A DNA stretch of 64,000 nt from Marinomonas colpomeniae. Lineage in GTDB: Bacteria; Pseudomonadota; Gammaproteobacteria; Pseudomonadales; Marinomonadaceae. The stretch is from the NCBI RefSeq assembly GCF_014803385.1, contig NZ_JACYFC010000001.1, positions 1,052,275 through 1,116,274 on the forward strand, given 5' to 3'. Every line of letters begins with the position of its first letter. Position 1 is the stretch's first letter. The notes under the pieces were generated by a model. The model saw only the letters and a list, made by a program, of their open reading frames with translations. It was not told the origin of the DNA and did no database searches. Below, piece by piece: positions 9,823 through 19,446 of this stretch. Made by a program: the position numbers and the translations under genes.

Positions 9823-10677
9823 ATGTTTGCATTAGCAGGCGTGCTAGTCGTTATTGTTAGTGTGGTGTGGGGATACTTGGCATCTCATGGAAGTATGTTG
9901 GCATTATGGCAGCCTTTTGAAGTTATTATTATCTGTGGTGCGGCGTTAGGGGCGTTTATGCTTGCTAATCCATTTGTTGTGCAGAAAAAAGTATTTACTA
10001 TGTTGCCCCAAATATTCTCTGGGAGTCGACATAATAAAGCATTCTACCTTCAACTATTAGGCGTTATGTATTGTCTTTTTCAGAAAAGTCGTCAAGAGGG
10101 TTTTCTCTCTATTGAAGATGATATCGAATCTCCGTTTGATAGTGAGTTGTTTAATCGTTTCCCAGATGTAATTCGTGATCATGAACTGGTGGAATTTCTT
10201 ACAGATAATTACCGTATTTTTATTTTAACAGGGCTTCCTGCTTATGAGATGGAAGCTATTATGGATAATGAGATAGAACAAATTGAGGAAGAGCTTGTTG
10301 CACCAAGTCATGCATTAACTCGAGTTGCTGAAGGTCTGCCAGGGTTTGGTATTGTTGCTGCAGTTTTAGGCATTGTTATTACTATGGGGTCTATTGGTGG
10401 GCCTTTAGAAGAAATCGGTGCTCATGTCGCCGCGGCTTTAGTGGGTACATTCCTCGGTATCTTTTTTGGTTATGGTTTCGTTGGTCCTGCTGGGACTCAT
10501 TTAGAAAACTTGGGAACAAATGAGCTAAAAGCGTATTTATGCGTGAAAGCAAGTTTGAATTCAATTGTGTCTGGTTATGCACCGCCTGTTGCGGTTGAGA
10601 CTGGTCGCAAGTTACTTCCACCTGATATGCGTCCAAGTTTTGCTGAATTGTCTATTGAACTTCAGCAGTATCGTTAA
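9823..10677 (+). CDS. motA: Flagellar motor stator protein MotA
   Basis: MotA forms, with MotB, the proton-driven stator of the flagellar motor in the inner membrane. The 284-residue protein has an N-terminal helix pair and the conserved block LTRVAEGLPGFGIVAAVLGI (third helix) followed by GAHVAAALVGTFLGIFFGYG (fourth helix), then PPDMRPSFAELS near the C-terminus as in E. coli MotA. The ATG at 9823 follows AAGGAAG by a good distance and gives the standard MFALAG start; longer in-frame starts upstream lack support. motB follows after 33 nt. Confidence 0.93.
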   Translation: MFALAGVLVVIVSVVWGYLASHGSMLALWQPFEVIIICGAALGAFMLANPFVVQKKVFTMLPQIFSGSRHNKAFYLQLLGVMYCLFQKSRQEGFLSIEDDIESPFDSELFNRFPDVIRDHELVEFLTDNYRIFILTGLPAYEMEAIMDNEIEQIEEELVAPSHALTRVAEGLPGFGIVAAVLGIVITMGSIGGPLEEIGAHVAAALVGTFLGIFFGYGFVGPAGTHLENLGTNELKAYLCVKASLNSIVSGYAPPVAVETGRKLLPPDMRPSFAELSIELQQYR

Positions 10678-10710
10678 GATGAGCCTATACCAAATTAAGG
10701 GGAATATTTG

Positions 10711-11619
10711 ATGGCCTTAGGCTCTAATGGATTGGTAATTAGGCGTGTCAAGAAAGTCAAAAAAGGCGGTCATCATGGCGGGGCTTGGAAGATAGCCTTG
10801 GCTGATTTTGCTTTGGCGATGATGGCGTTATTTTTGGTTCTATGGTTACTGAGCGTAGCTTCTCCTGAAGAATTGGCAAGTATTGAAGGTTATTTTCAAG
10901 ACCCTATAGGTCCTTCTACTGCTGGCTATAGTGCAAATCCTATTGACCTTGGTGGCAGCCCTGCAAAAAGTAATGAAAAAAAATTAGATTTACAGTTGCC
11001 AAAATCGGGCAGTGTCGATGTGCCAGAGCGTGAAAATAGAATTGGTAATGGAGCTGAAACTTCCGAGTCAAATAGCCTAAATGATGTTGTACGTGAAGAA
11101 ATGGAGAGGATGAATGTTGTCTTGTCCGAGCAAAAAAATCTACGTATTGAAATTACTCCGTTGGGTGTTCGTATAACTTTGCTGGATAACCCTGACAAGC
11201 CAATGTTTGAGCGTGGTAGCGCTATAATGATGCCAGACATTGAAAATACGCTGTTAAGTATGTCTCCAATTTTTAATAGAGTTAAAAACCCAATAGTCAT
11301 TACAGGACATACTGACTCTTCTCGTTTTGGAGATTCACGACGTTTGGATAACTGGGACTTATCGGCTTTGCGCGCAAATGCGGCTCGTCGTATATTGGAA
11401 GAGGGTGGTGTTGAGGATTCAAGAATTGCTCAAGTAATTGGTTTGTCTGATAGTGTGCCTTACAATCGATTCGATACCGACAGTGCTGAAAACAGACGGA
11501 TTAGTATTACCTTATTAACTGATGACGCTTATAAAAAACTATTGGATCGGAATCGAAGTAATTTTGGTAACCCGGTGAGTCAATCTGATTTAGATCTAAC
11601 ACCGGAAACCGTTTTCTAG
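10711..11619 (+). CDS. motB: Flagellar motor stator protein MotB
   Basis: MotB is the peptidoglycan-anchored half of the stator. After a basic N-terminus (RRVKKVKKGGHHGG) comes the single membrane helix WKIALADFALAMMALFLVLW with the proton-carrying Asp at residue 32, the same position as in E. coli. The C-terminal half is an OmpA-like peptidoglycan-binding domain with ITGHTDSSRFG and LSALRANAARRIL. AAGGGGA precedes the ATG at 10711; a TTG immediately before it is unlikely to be the start. Its stop codon overlaps that of the convergent rsgA. Confidence 0.95.
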   Translation: MALGSNGLVIRRVKKVKKGGHHGGAWKIALADFALAMMALFLVLWLLSVASPEELASIEGYFQDPIGPSTAGYSANPIDLGGSPAKSNEKKLDLQLPKSGSVDVPERENRIGNGAETSESNSLNDVVREEMERMNVVLSEQKNLRIEITPLGVRITLLDNPDKPMFERGSAIMMPDIENTLLSMSPIFNRVKNPIVITGHTDSSRFGDSRRLDNWDLSALRANAARRILEEGGVEDSRIAQVIGLSDSVPYNRFDTDSAENRRISITLLTDDAYKKLLDRNRSNFGNPVSQSDLDLTPETVF

Positions 11620-12650
11620 AAGGCTTGGTTTTCTCTAATTGATTGTTTAATTCTTAAGAAGCTCTGGAAGCGATGTTCTGTTATTTCACCTTTTTCCAGC
11701 GCTTCTAAAATTGCACATCCAGGTTCTTTTTCATGGGCGCAGTCTCTGAATCGGCAATAGCCGATGTGAGGGCGAAACTCAACAAAGCCATTTAATAGTT
11801 CCTCTTCAGAGATGTGCCACAAGCCAAATTCACGTATTCCTGGTGAGTCAATAAGATCTCCGCCTTTCGGCATGTGGAATAGGCGTGCTGTGGTTGTTGT
11901 ATGGACGCCTTTTTTTCTTTTCTGTGAAAGCTCCCCAACAGTGATGTCTATGTCAGGAAGTATTGTTCCTATGAGGGACGATTTACCAACACCTGATTGG
12001 CCAACGAATACACTGGTTTTATCTTGTAGGAAGCTATAGAGGGATTCCATGCCTTCTTTATACTTAATGGAGGTTCGAATTATTTTGTAATTTAAATCTT
12101 CATAAGTTTTTAATAGTTCATTTAACCCTGCTTCGTTCTTGCTGTCGATTAGGTCGCATTTATTTAAAAGAATGACGGGGGGGATGCCTACTGTTTCTGC
12201 AGCGACTAGGTAGCGATCGATTAAGTTGGCGTGAGCGACCGGCTCAGCAGCAATAACCACTACGATATGGTCTATATTAGCGGCAACTGGCTTTAAACGG
12301 CCGTGCATATCTGGACGAGAAAGGAATGTGTTGCGAGGAGTTGTTGCAACAACCACTCCTCCATCATTATGCTTTGGGCGCCATACGACTTTGTCGCCAG
12401 TAACCAATTGACCTAGGTTAGCGCGTAAATTACAACGTACCGAAACCCCAATAAAAGGTTCTTGTGTACCTTCTACTTCTACTTGGGTGCCGAAATGCGA
12501 AATGATCATGCCTTCGGTTTCGGGCCCAAGATCGGAAGATTGAAGTAATTCTTCAGCAAGATCTCCTCGCTTTTGAGTGCGTTCTACGCGTTCTTGGTGA
12601 ATTCTTTCAATTCGCCAAGTTTGTTGTTTGGTAAGTTTTCGCTTCGACAT
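11616..12650 (-). CDS. rsgA: Small ribosomal subunit biogenesis GTPase RsgA
   Basis: RsgA checks late 30S subunit assembly and hydrolyses GTP on the ribosome. The GTPase motifs are in circularly permuted order, the family hallmark: G4 LLNKCDLI, then G1 GQSGVGKSSLI, then G3 DSPGIREFG, preceded by an OB-fold. A zinc site (CRFRDCAHEKEPGC) closes the protein. The start at 12650 gives MSKRKLTKQQTWRIERIHQ, like known RsgA; upstream in-frame codons run into the orn promoter region. 344 residues. It is divergent from orn and converges on motB with overlapping stops. Confidence 0.95.
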   Translation of the reverse strand: MSKRKLTKQQTWRIERIHQERVERTQKRGDLAEELLQSSDLGPETEGMIISHFGTQVEVEGTQEPFIGVSVRCNLRANLGQLVTGDKVVWRPKHNDGGVVVATTPRNTFLSRPDMHGRLKPVAANIDHIVVVIAAEPVAHANLIDRYLVAAETVGIPPVILLNKCDLIDSKNEAGLNELLKTYEDLNYKIIRTSIKYKEGMESLYSFLQDKTSVFVGQSGVGKSSLIGTILPDIDITVGELSQKRKKGVHTTTTARLFHMPKGGDLIDSPGIREFGLWHISEEELLNGFVEFRPHIGYCRFRDCAHEKEPGCAILEALEKGEITEHRFQSFLRIKQSIRENQAF

Positions 12651-12723
12651 TAGGCTCGTCTGATCATATAGTAAGGCGCATAGAGTATAATGCTTGGCAT
12701 CGAGAATAAAGGATTTGAAGTAT

Positions 12724-13290
12724 ATGAGCTTAAATGAAGAAAATTTAGTATGGATTGACCTTGAAATGACAGGGTTGGAACCAGACACAGACACGATTAT
12801 TGAGATTGCCACAGTGGTTACTGATAAACATTTGAATATTCTGGCGGAAGGTCCAAGTCTGGTTGTCCATCAAGATAAATCGGTGATGGATGCGATGGAT
12901 GAGTGGTGTACGCAACATCATGGCGATTCAGGACTGACGGCAAGAGTGTTGGCTTCTAGTATTAGTATGGCCCAAGCGGAAGAGGAAACGATCAAGTTTT
13001 TGGAGAAGTATGTTCCTGCTGGCGTTTCTCCTATTTGTGGCAACAGTGTTGGTCAGGATCGTCGTTTTTTATATCGTTACATGCCTAAACTAGAAGCGTT
13101 CTTCCACTACCGTTATGTAGATGTTAGTACTATTAAAGAGTTAGCTAAGCGTTGGAAGCCTGATGCCCTAGAAGGGTTCCATAAATCGGGTGCGCATTTG
13201 GCGCTTGATGATATTTTAGAGTCTATTGGTGAGCTTAAGCATTATCGTCGTACTATGTTTGGTCTTGATGATGCTGGTTTGAGCGACTAA
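12724..13290 (+). CDS. orn: Oligoribonuclease
   Basis: Orn degrades 2-5 nt RNAs, including the pGpG formed from cyclic di-GMP, to mononucleotides. The 188-residue DEDDh exonuclease shows [20 protein letters not shown] (Asp and Glu of Exo I), [17 protein letters not shown] (Exo II) and [11 protein letters not shown] (catalytic His and Asp of Exo III). The ATG at 12724, with AAAGGA upstream, gives [10 protein letters not shown], matching the family start; a TTG 30 nt earlier is not needed. Divergent from rsgA across a 73-nt promoter region. Confidence 0.96.
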   Translation: MSLNEENLVWIDLEMTGLEPDTDTIIEIATVVTDKHLNILAEGPSLVVHQDKSVMDAMDEWCTQHHGDSGLTARVLASSISMAQAEEETIKFLEKYVPAGVSPICGNSVGQDRRFLYRYMPKLEAFFHYRYVDVSTIKELAKRWKPDALEGFHKSGAHLALDDILESIGELKHYRRTMFGLDDAGLSD

Positions 13291-13321
13291 AGCTTTAAAC
13301 TTAAAGGTTAAGATGAAAAAG

Positions 13322-13358
13322 TAAGCGCTTTTGACTCTTTTACTGAGTTAAGCGCTTA
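13322..13358 (-). terminator. Hairpin between orn and the convergent TSUP gene
   Basis: TAAGCGCTT (13322-13330) and AAGCGCTTA (13350-13358) are exact inverted repeats, with an inner ACTC/GAGT pairing. Leftward transcripts meet ACTTTTTC right after the hairpin, so it fits best as terminator of the leftward gene at 13391-14140. Rightward there is no U-tract. Confidence 0.55.
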
Positions 13359-13390
13359 TGTAGTACTAAGCTAGTAATTAATCGTGCTTT

Positions 13391-14140
13391 TTAGAGAAGG
13401 GCAGAAGCACCATCCCAGATTAGTTTGATTCCTGTTAAGGATAGAAAAAAATACATGTATTTGAAGAAGGCCTCGGTAGGGATTTTATAATGCAACCAAG
13501 CGCCTAGCTGAACTCCTGCATAAGCAAGGGGGATAAAATAAAGCGATAGTAGAATATTAGAAGTGTTTAGCTGTCCAAGAATGCCATATGGAATGAGTTT
13601 GACGTAGTTTACAGCAGCGAAAATAACGGCGGCAGTGGCGACATATTGGGTTTTATCTAAATTGGTTCTGAGTAAGTAGACACTCATTGGAGGTCCGCCA
13701 GCGTGAGCGATAAAACTTGTGAAGCCTCCAAGTGCACACCAGAACTTGCCTGTTATCGCGCTAAGTGGCTTTTTTTGAGATGTTGTGTTTTTTTTCGGCC
13801 ATGAGTTGATCGTAAAGCCAATCGCAATTATACCAACGACAATTTTTAGCCACTCTGTAGAAAACCATGAAGCAGTTAACCCACCAATAATAATACCAAT
13901 TATGGCGGCGGGGATGCATTTTATTAGTTGCTCGGTACTCCATTTTCCCCAGAATTTTTGGACGGTAAAAATGTCCATAACGCAAAGTATTGGAAGCATG
14001 ATCGCGGCAGCAAGAGTGGGGGATGTTTGGAGTGAGATAAGAGGTACAGCGATAACACCAAAAGCACCGGAGAAGCCTCCTTTGGATATTCCTGTTATAA
14101 AAACGGCAATAGCGATGAGAAAGATAAGGAACCAATCCAT
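13391..14140 (-). CDS. TSUP (TauE/SafE/YfcA) family membrane transporter
   Basis: A 249-residue, strongly hydrophobic protein with about eight predicted helices. The N-terminal FITGISKGGFSGAFGVIAVPL and the mid-protein FTSFIAHAGGPPMSVYLL are the two halves of the duplicated TSUP signature. Relatives export sulfite or sulfonate-derived organosulfur compounds or move other small anions; the substrate here is unknown. It lies opposite to its neighbours between orn and tsaE, where Pseudomonas has queG and nnrD. Confidence 0.85.
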   Translation of the reverse strand: MDWFLIFLIAIAVFITGISKGGFSGAFGVIAVPLISLQTSPTLAAAIMLPILCVMDIFTVQKFWGKWSTEQLIKCIPAAIIGIIIGGLTASWFSTEWLKIVVGIIAIGFTINSWPKKNTTSQKKPLSAITGKFWCALGGFTSFIAHAGGPPMSVYLLRTNLDKTQYVATAAVIFAAVNYVKLIPYGILGQLNTSNILLSLYFIPLAYAGVQLGAWLHYKIPTEAFFKYMYFFLSLTGIKLIWDGASALL

Positions 14141-14292
14141 ATAAATGCTCTTTATTTTTAATTGTTGTTATTTAGTTGGTAAAGCGGATGTTTTTATTAT
14201 GTGTTATCTAGTCTTGTTTCAAAAGGTTTCTGTATTAGAATTGTTTAAATGTTAGTTTTTGCTCCGTTGAGTGAAGAAAGGATAAATACATA

Positions 14293-14763
14293 ATGCGAAT
14301 AGAAAAAGAAGTGTATGGAGAAGAGGCAATGGAGAAGCTAGGAGAAGCTTTTTCATCTTCACTCCATATTGGTGGTGTTGTCTATTTAGATGGCGACCTA
14401 GGTATGGGGAAAACCACATTAGTAAGAGGTGTTTTATGTGGCCTAGGGTACGTAGGGCCTGTAAAAAGTCCTACTTACACGATTGTTGAGCCTTATGAGA
14501 TAGCAGGGGTTGAAGTTTTTCATTTTGACTTATATCGAGTGACAGACCCTGAAGAGCTTGAATATATGGGGATTCGAGATTATTTTTCAGAGAGTGGTTT
14601 GTGTTTGATTGAGTGGGCTGAAATGGGGCGCGGTGTGGTGGCTGAGGCGGATGTTGTTGTTTCATTGACGTTAATACCTGAAGGTCGACATGTGTCTTTT
14701 GAGGCTAAAACAGAAAAAGGCCGTGTTGCCTTACAGGCCCTAGGAGATGACATAACTACTTGA
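14293..14763 (+). CDS. tsaE: tRNA threonylcarbamoyladenosine biosynthesis ATPase TsaE
   Basis: TsaE is the ATPase that assists TsaBD in forming t6A at position 37 of ANN-decoding tRNAs. The 156-residue protein has the Walker A GDLGMGKTTLVRG (around residue 34), then VKSPTYTIVEPYE and HFDLYRVTDPEELEYMG, the diagnostic YjeE/TsaE motifs, and LIEWAEMG. A purine-rich GAAGAAAGGA lies before the ATG. It begins the tsaE-amiB-mutL-miaA-hfq-hflX block. Confidence 0.95.
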   Translation: MRIEKEVYGEEAMEKLGEAFSSSLHIGGVVYLDGDLGMGKTTLVRGVLCGLGYVGPVKSPTYTIVEPYEIAGVEVFHFDLYRVTDPEELEYMGIRDYFSESGLCLIEWAEMGRGVVAEADVVVSLTLIPEGRHVSFEAKTEKGRVALQALGDDITT

Positions 14764-14848
14764 TGTATAGAAGTCTTTACTATAAGTAAGATTGAGATCA
14801 ACTTGATCAGCAGTTATAGTGGACAGATATACTAGCTAGCTGTCTGAT

Positions 14849-16177
14849 ATGCATACTAAATTTCATACTCATCTTTGTGTTTTTATAACGTTAATTTTAT
14901 CTGTTGCGTCTTTTTATGTGGCGGCGGCAGATGTTCGAGATATACGTGTTGCTCAGCAAGAAGGCGTTACCCGTTTAGTGTTTGAGCTTTCTGGTTCCTC
15001 TGACCATCGTCTCTTCCCCCTTTCAAATCCTGAGCGTATTGTTCTTGATATTAGTAATGTCGAATTGACTTCTTCTGTTATGAGTAGTTTATCTTCTCTA
15101 TCGTCTGATGTTTTGTCGCGAGTGCGTTATGCCAAGCGAGATAATGGCGTGCGCTTTGTATTAGATTTAGTTAGATCTGTAAAGGCAAAAAGTAGCGTGT
15201 TGGCGGCTAATGGAACGTATGGCCCGCGAATATTAATTGAACTTGAATATGGTGTTCGTAAGCCTGCAACGATTGTGAAAAGTTTGGCGACTCTTTCGCA
15301 AGAAAAGCGGGATATTGTCATAGCAATTGACCCGGGTCATGGTGGGAAAGATCCTGGTGCTTTGGGTCAATATAAAGTGCGAGAAAAAGATATCGTACTT
15401 TCTATTGCTAAAGAGTTAGCAAAACGAATTGATGCTGTAGATGGCTTTAAATCGGTTTTAACTCGTTCAACGGATACTTATCTTAAGTTACGAGATCGCT
15501 CACGGGTTGCCCGAGAGGCAAACGCGGATTTGATGATTTCTATCCACGCAGACGCGTTTACTAAATCAAGTGCGAGAGGTGCTTCTGTGTGGGCTTTATC
15601 ATTAAGTGGAAAGAGCTCTGAGATGGGGCGCTGGCTGGCTCAGCAAGAAAATTCAGCTGACTTGGTTGGCGGTATTTCATTAGACGATAAGGATCAGTTG
15701 TTGGCTGAAGTGTTGCTAGATATGTCAATGAATTCAACTATTCATATGAGTCTTAATATAGGTAAAAGTGTATTGGGTGAAATGCGCGGAGTTGCTAGGC
15801 TGCATAAAGATACCGTTCAGCAGGCTGGTTTTGTAGTGCTTAAATCGCCCGATATTCCCTCTATTTTGATTGAGACGGGTTTTGTCTCAAATAAAACGGA
15901 AGCTAAAAATTTATCTAGCCGAACGTATCGAGTCAAGCTTGCGGCTTCTATTGCGAAAGGGACTGTTGAATATTTTACCAAGAATGCACCTGATGGCACC
16001 TTGGTTGCCTGGAAGCAAAAAAAGCATTCCGATTATATCTATGCGGTAACAAAAGGAGATACTTTGTCTGAAATTGCCCGTCGTAACAATGTTTCTCTAA
16101 CTGTTTTGCGCCAAGCAAATAATTTGAAAAACGATGTTATATGGATTGGTCAAAAACTCGTTATTCCTGCTGGGTAG
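14849..16177 (+). CDS. amiB: N-acetylmuramoyl-L-alanine amidase AmiB-type with AMIN and LysM domains
   Basis: Periplasmic zinc amidase that removes stem peptides from septal peptidoglycan so daughter cells separate. A signal peptide (to about residue 27) is followed by an AMIN domain (about 28-125, VRDIRVAQQEGVTRLVFEL), an Amidase_3 domain (about 155-375) with IAIDPGHGGKDPGALG, REKDI, ISIHADA and ILIETGFVSN supplying the zinc ligands and catalytic Glu, and a C-terminal LysM (YAVTKGDTLSEIARRNNVS). 442 residues. An inserted regulatory helix region occurs around SLDDKDQLLAEVLLDMS, as in amidases activated by EnvC or NlpD. Confidence 0.94.
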   Translation: MHTKFHTHLCVFITLILSVASFYVAAADVRDIRVAQQEGVTRLVFELSGSSDHRLFPLSNPERIVLDISNVELTSSVMSSLSSLSSDVLSRVRYAKRDNGVRFVLDLVRSVKAKSSVLAANGTYGPRILIELEYGVRKPATIVKSLATLSQEKRDIVIAIDPGHGGKDPGALGQYKVREKDIVLSIAKELAKRIDAVDGFKSVLTRSTDTYLKLRDRSRVAREANADLMISIHADAFTKSSARGASVWALSLSGKSSEMGRWLAQQENSADLVGGISLDDKDQLLAEVLLDMSMNSTIHMSLNIGKSVLGEMRGVARLHKDTVQQAGFVVLKSPDIPSILIETGFVSNKTEAKNLSSRTYRVKLAASIAKGTVEYFTKNAPDGTLVAWKQKKHSDYIYAVTKGDTLSEIARRNNVSLTVLRQANNLKNDVIWIGQKLVIPAG

Positions 16178-16233
16178 AATACTATTTAATCTCCTTGTGA
16201 TAGACAAGGCGATACTATTATTAAAGGTCGTTC

Positions 16234-18138
16234 ATGAACAGAATTAATCTATTATCTCCGCGTTTAGCTAACCAAATTGCAGCAGGTGAGGTGGTAGAGC
16301 GACCTGCTTCTGTTGTGAAAGAGTTACTTGAAAATAGCTTGGATGCGGGTGCTTCACAGCTTGATATCGATGTTGAGCAAGGTGGTGTGAGGCGTATAAA
16401 AATACGCGATAATGGCACTGGTATTATGAAAGAAGACCTTTCTTTGGCTCTGAGCCGGCATGCAACCAGTAAAATTATTACATTAGATGATCTAGAGGCA
16501 GTTCGTACCCTAGGGTTTCGTGGTGAGGCGCTTGCAAGTATTAGTTCTGTTTCTCGAATGCATCTTACCTCTCAAGCCGAGGGTGAGACTGAAGCTTGGC
16601 GTGTAGAAGTTGAAGGGAAAGATATGGCGGCAGCTATTCGGCCTGCGTCCCACCCTGAAGGCACGACAATAGATGTGTGTGATTTGTTTTTTAACACGCC
16701 AGCCCGTCGAAAATTCTTACGTACTGAAAAAACTGAATTTACTCATTTAGAAGAAGTGGTAAAGCGTCTGGCTTTAAGTCGTTATGAAACGGGTTTTCGT
16801 TTAAGTCATAATGGTAAGCAAGTTTACGATCTTCGACCTGTTACAGATCAACTCCATGCGGAGCATCGATTAGCGACTCTGCTTGGTAAGAAGTTTATTG
16901 AAAACTCCTTAACATTAGATGTCGAAGCCGCTGGGTTACGGTTGTGGGGTTGGATTGGATTGCCAACGTTTTCTCGATCTCAGGCAGATCTACAGTATTT
17001 CTTTGTAAATGGCCGAGTCGTGAAAGATAAGTTGGTGGCACACGCTGTGCGCCAGGCTTATCGTGATGTTTTGTATAATGGGCGTCATCCTACTTTTGTC
17101 TTATACCTTGAGTTGGATCCAGCAACAGTGGATGTCAATGTGCATCCTACTAAGCATGAAGTGCGTTTTCGTGATGGTCGTTTGGTTCATGATTTTCTGT
17201 TTAGTCGAATACATAAGGCTATTGCTGATGTGAGGCCTGAGTCTGATGCTGCGCCAACAGGTATGCAGGGAGGATCAATAGTTGAGCCTGAGATTACCGA
17301 GCAGTCAGCTTTGCCTCTGACAAATCGTTCATCTACGGCGGGAATGGATTGGATGAGGCCTACTTCTAATAGTGTTGGGGCTTCAGATGTCCGAGGGCAG
17401 CTTGACGGAATGAGTCGCCTTTCTGGTTACGCTCAAGAATATACTGCTCGTACTGAAGAGGTTGACCCTGAAACTGGAGAGGTAAGAGAAATTGCACCGA
17501 TAAATTCTATTGGTGTGTCTGGGCCTTTAGAGCAAAGAGACGATTATCAGGCTGTGCCTCCTTTAGGTTTTGCTGTTGCTCAGTTGCATGGTGTGTATAT
17601 TATTTCTGAGAGTGAGCAAGGGCTTATCTTGGTGGATATGCATGCGGCTCATGAGCGAATTGTTTATGAAAGAATGAAAACGGCTTTTTATCAAAAAAGT
17701 ATTTCCTCTCAACCACTACTGGTCCCAATTAACGTTTCTGTTTCACAAAGTGAAGCGGATCTTGTTGAAGAAAGTGGTTATGTTTTTGAGTCGTTTGGCT
17801 TTCGTGTAGAAAGAACAGGACTAGAGAGTGTAATGGTCCGTGAGGTCCCCGTTATACTGATTCGTGGCGATGTAGAAGGGCTTGTGCGTGACGTAATTAG
17901 TGATTTGGCGGCTAATGGTATTTCAGATCTTATTGAATCTCGTGCGAATGAGTTGATGGCGTCAATGGCTTGTCATGGTGCTATTCGAGCAAATAGAAAA
18001 CTAACCATTACAGAGATGAATAGTCTTCTTCGAGATATGGAAGTAACTGAGCGAAGCGGGCAGTGTAATCATGGGCGACCAACTTGGGCGCATTTAAGTA
18101 TGTCTGACTTGGATAAACTCTTCTTGAGAGGGCGTTAA
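16234..18138 (+). CDS. mutL: DNA mismatch repair protein MutL
   Basis: MutL couples MutS mismatch recognition to strand incision. The N-terminal GHKL ATPase is complete: [29 protein letters not shown] and [15 protein letters not shown]. The C-terminal part keeps the endonuclease motif [12 protein letters not shown] (from residue 468), plus ACHGAIRA and CNHGRPT. These indicate an incising MutL as in Pseudomonas rather than the MutH-dependent E. coli type. 634 residues. It is followed 1 nt later by miaA. Confidence 0.96.
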   Translation: MNRINLLSPRLANQIAAGEVVERPASVVKELLENSLDAGASQLDIDVEQGGVRRIKIRDNGTGIMKEDLSLALSRHATSKIITLDDLEAVRTLGFRGEALASISSVSRMHLTSQAEGETEAWRVEVEGKDMAAAIRPASHPEGTTIDVCDLFFNTPARRKFLRTEKTEFTHLEEVVKRLALSRYETGFRLSHNGKQVYDLRPVTDQLHAEHRLATLLGKKFIENSLTLDVEAAGLRLWGWIGLPTFSRSQADLQYFFVNGRVVKDKLVAHAVRQAYRDVLYNGRHPTFVLYLELDPATVDVNVHPTKHEVRFRDGRLVHDFLFSRIHKAIADVRPESDAAPTGMQGGSIVEPEITEQSALPLTNRSSTAGMDWMRPTSNSVGASDVRGQLDGMSRLSGYAQEYTARTEEVDPETGEVREIAPINSIGVSGPLEQRDDYQAVPPLGFAVAQLHGVYIISESEQGLILVDMHAAHERIVYERMKTAFYQKSISSQPLLVPINVSVSQSEADLVEESGYVFESFGFRVERTGLESVMVREVPVILIRGDVEGLVRDVISDLAANGISDLIESRANELMASMACHGAIRANRKLTITEMNSLLRDMEVTERSGQCNHGRPTWAHLSMSDLDKLFLRGR

Positions 18139-18139
18139 G

Positions 18140-19072
18140 ATGACAAAACCAAATGTTGTTTGTTTAATGGGGCCAACCGCCTCTGGAAAAACTGGGTTAG
18201 CAGTTGAGTTGGCTGAAAACCACAATTTTGAAATTATCAGTGTGGATTCCGCTTTAGTATATAAAGGTATGGATATTGGCACTGCAAAACCGGACGCCGA
18301 ATTACTAGCAAGGGCGCCACATCGTTTAATTGATATTATTGATCCTCTAGAGTCTTATTCTGCAGCTGATTTTGTTCTTGATGCAGTGGAGCAGTCTCAA
18401 GAAATACTGGCAAAAGGTAAGACGCCGCTATTGGTTGGCGGTACTATGATGTATTTCAATGCGTTGCAAAAGGGTTTGGCGGAAATGCCAACAGCGGATG
18501 CTGGCTTACGTGCAGAAATTGAAAAAGAAGCGCTTGAAAAAGGCTGGCCTGTATTGCATAACGAGTTACAACAAATAGACCCTGAGGCCGCATTACGAAT
18601 TCACCCTAATGATCCTCAGCGCTTGCAGCGGGCAATCGAAGTATATCGTCTGACTGGCAAAACAATGTCTCAGTTATGGTCTGAGCAAGGGACGGTTTCT
18701 TTACCTTTTGAAATGATTAATGTGGCTGTTATGCCAAAAGAGCGAAGTGTTTTACATCAGCGTATTGAGCAGCGTTTTAGTGAAATGATGGAGCAAGGCT
18801 TTCTCGATGAAGTTGAAGGTTTTTACCGTAGAGGGGATTTATCTATTGATATGCCCTCTATGCGCTGTGTTGGCTATCGACAGCTTTGGCAACATTTAGA
18901 CGGGGTGGATTCTCTAGATGATGCTATATTTAAAGGTGTTGTTGCTTCACGTCAGTTGGCAAAAAGACAATTAACGTGGCTGCGGGGTTGGGAAGATTTG
19001 ATGATTTTTGATAGTTTGTCTCAAAATCTTACTGTCGAGGCCTTGAATTATATAGAAAGCAGGATTATATAA
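18140..19072 (+). CDS. miaA: tRNA dimethylallyltransferase MiaA
   Basis: MiaA adds a dimethylallyl group to A37 of tRNAs reading UNN codons. The 310-residue protein starts with the P-loop [18 protein letters not shown], followed by [47 protein letters not shown] and [14 protein letters not shown], all MiaA signatures. It sits one base after the mutL stop, so translation is probably coupled, and is followed by hfq with its own 90-nt leader. Confidence 0.97.
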   Translation: MTKPNVVCLMGPTASGKTGLAVELAENHNFEIISVDSALVYKGMDIGTAKPDAELLARAPHRLIDIIDPLESYSAADFVLDAVEQSQEILAKGKTPLLVGGTMMYFNALQKGLAEMPTADAGLRAEIEKEALEKGWPVLHNELQQIDPEAALRIHPNDPQRLQRAIEVYRLTGKTMSQLWSEQGTVSLPFEMINVAVMPKERSVLHQRIEQRFSEMMEQGFLDEVEGFYRRGDLSIDMPSMRCVGYRQLWQHLDGVDSLDDAIFKGVVASRQLAKRQLTWLRGWEDLMIFDSLSQNLTVEALNYIESRII

Positions 19073-19162
19073 GGGGAAATGGATAAAAAATTGGTGTAGT
19101 ATCTACCGTATTGTTTTATCAATATTTAATTTAAAATTTTGCACTTACTTAAGGAGATTCCA

Positions 19163-19411
19163 ATGTCAAAGGGGCAATCATTACAAGACCCTTATCTAAA
19201 TATCCTACGCAAAGAAAGAGTTCCAGTGTCTATCTTTCTTGTGAATGGAATTAAGCTTCAAGGTCAAATCGAATCATTCGATCAATTCGTGATTCTACTA
19301 AAAAATACTGTTAGTCAAATGGTTTATAAACATGCCATTTCTACAGTTGTACCTTCTCGTACTATCCGTGTTCCATCTCCTGATGATGAGCCTGAAGGCG
19401 CTGCTGAATAG
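19163..19411 (+). CDS. hfq: RNA chaperone Hfq
   Basis: Hfq is a hexameric Sm-like protein that pairs small RNAs with mRNAs. The 82-residue protein has [20 protein letters not shown], the Sm1 strands ([20 protein letters not shown]) and the Sm2 motif [13 protein letters not shown], with a short acidic C-terminal tail (DDEPEGAAE) rather than the long E. coli tail. The ATG at 19163 follows AAGGAG at a good distance; earlier in-frame codons are not needed. Confidence 0.98.
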   Translation: MSKGQSLQDPYLNILRKERVPVSIFLVNGIKLQGQIESFDQFVILLKNTVSQMVYKHAISTVVPSRTIRVPSPDDEPEGAAE

Positions 19412-19446
19412 TTTGTCTTTAATACGACAAACAGAGGAATACCATA

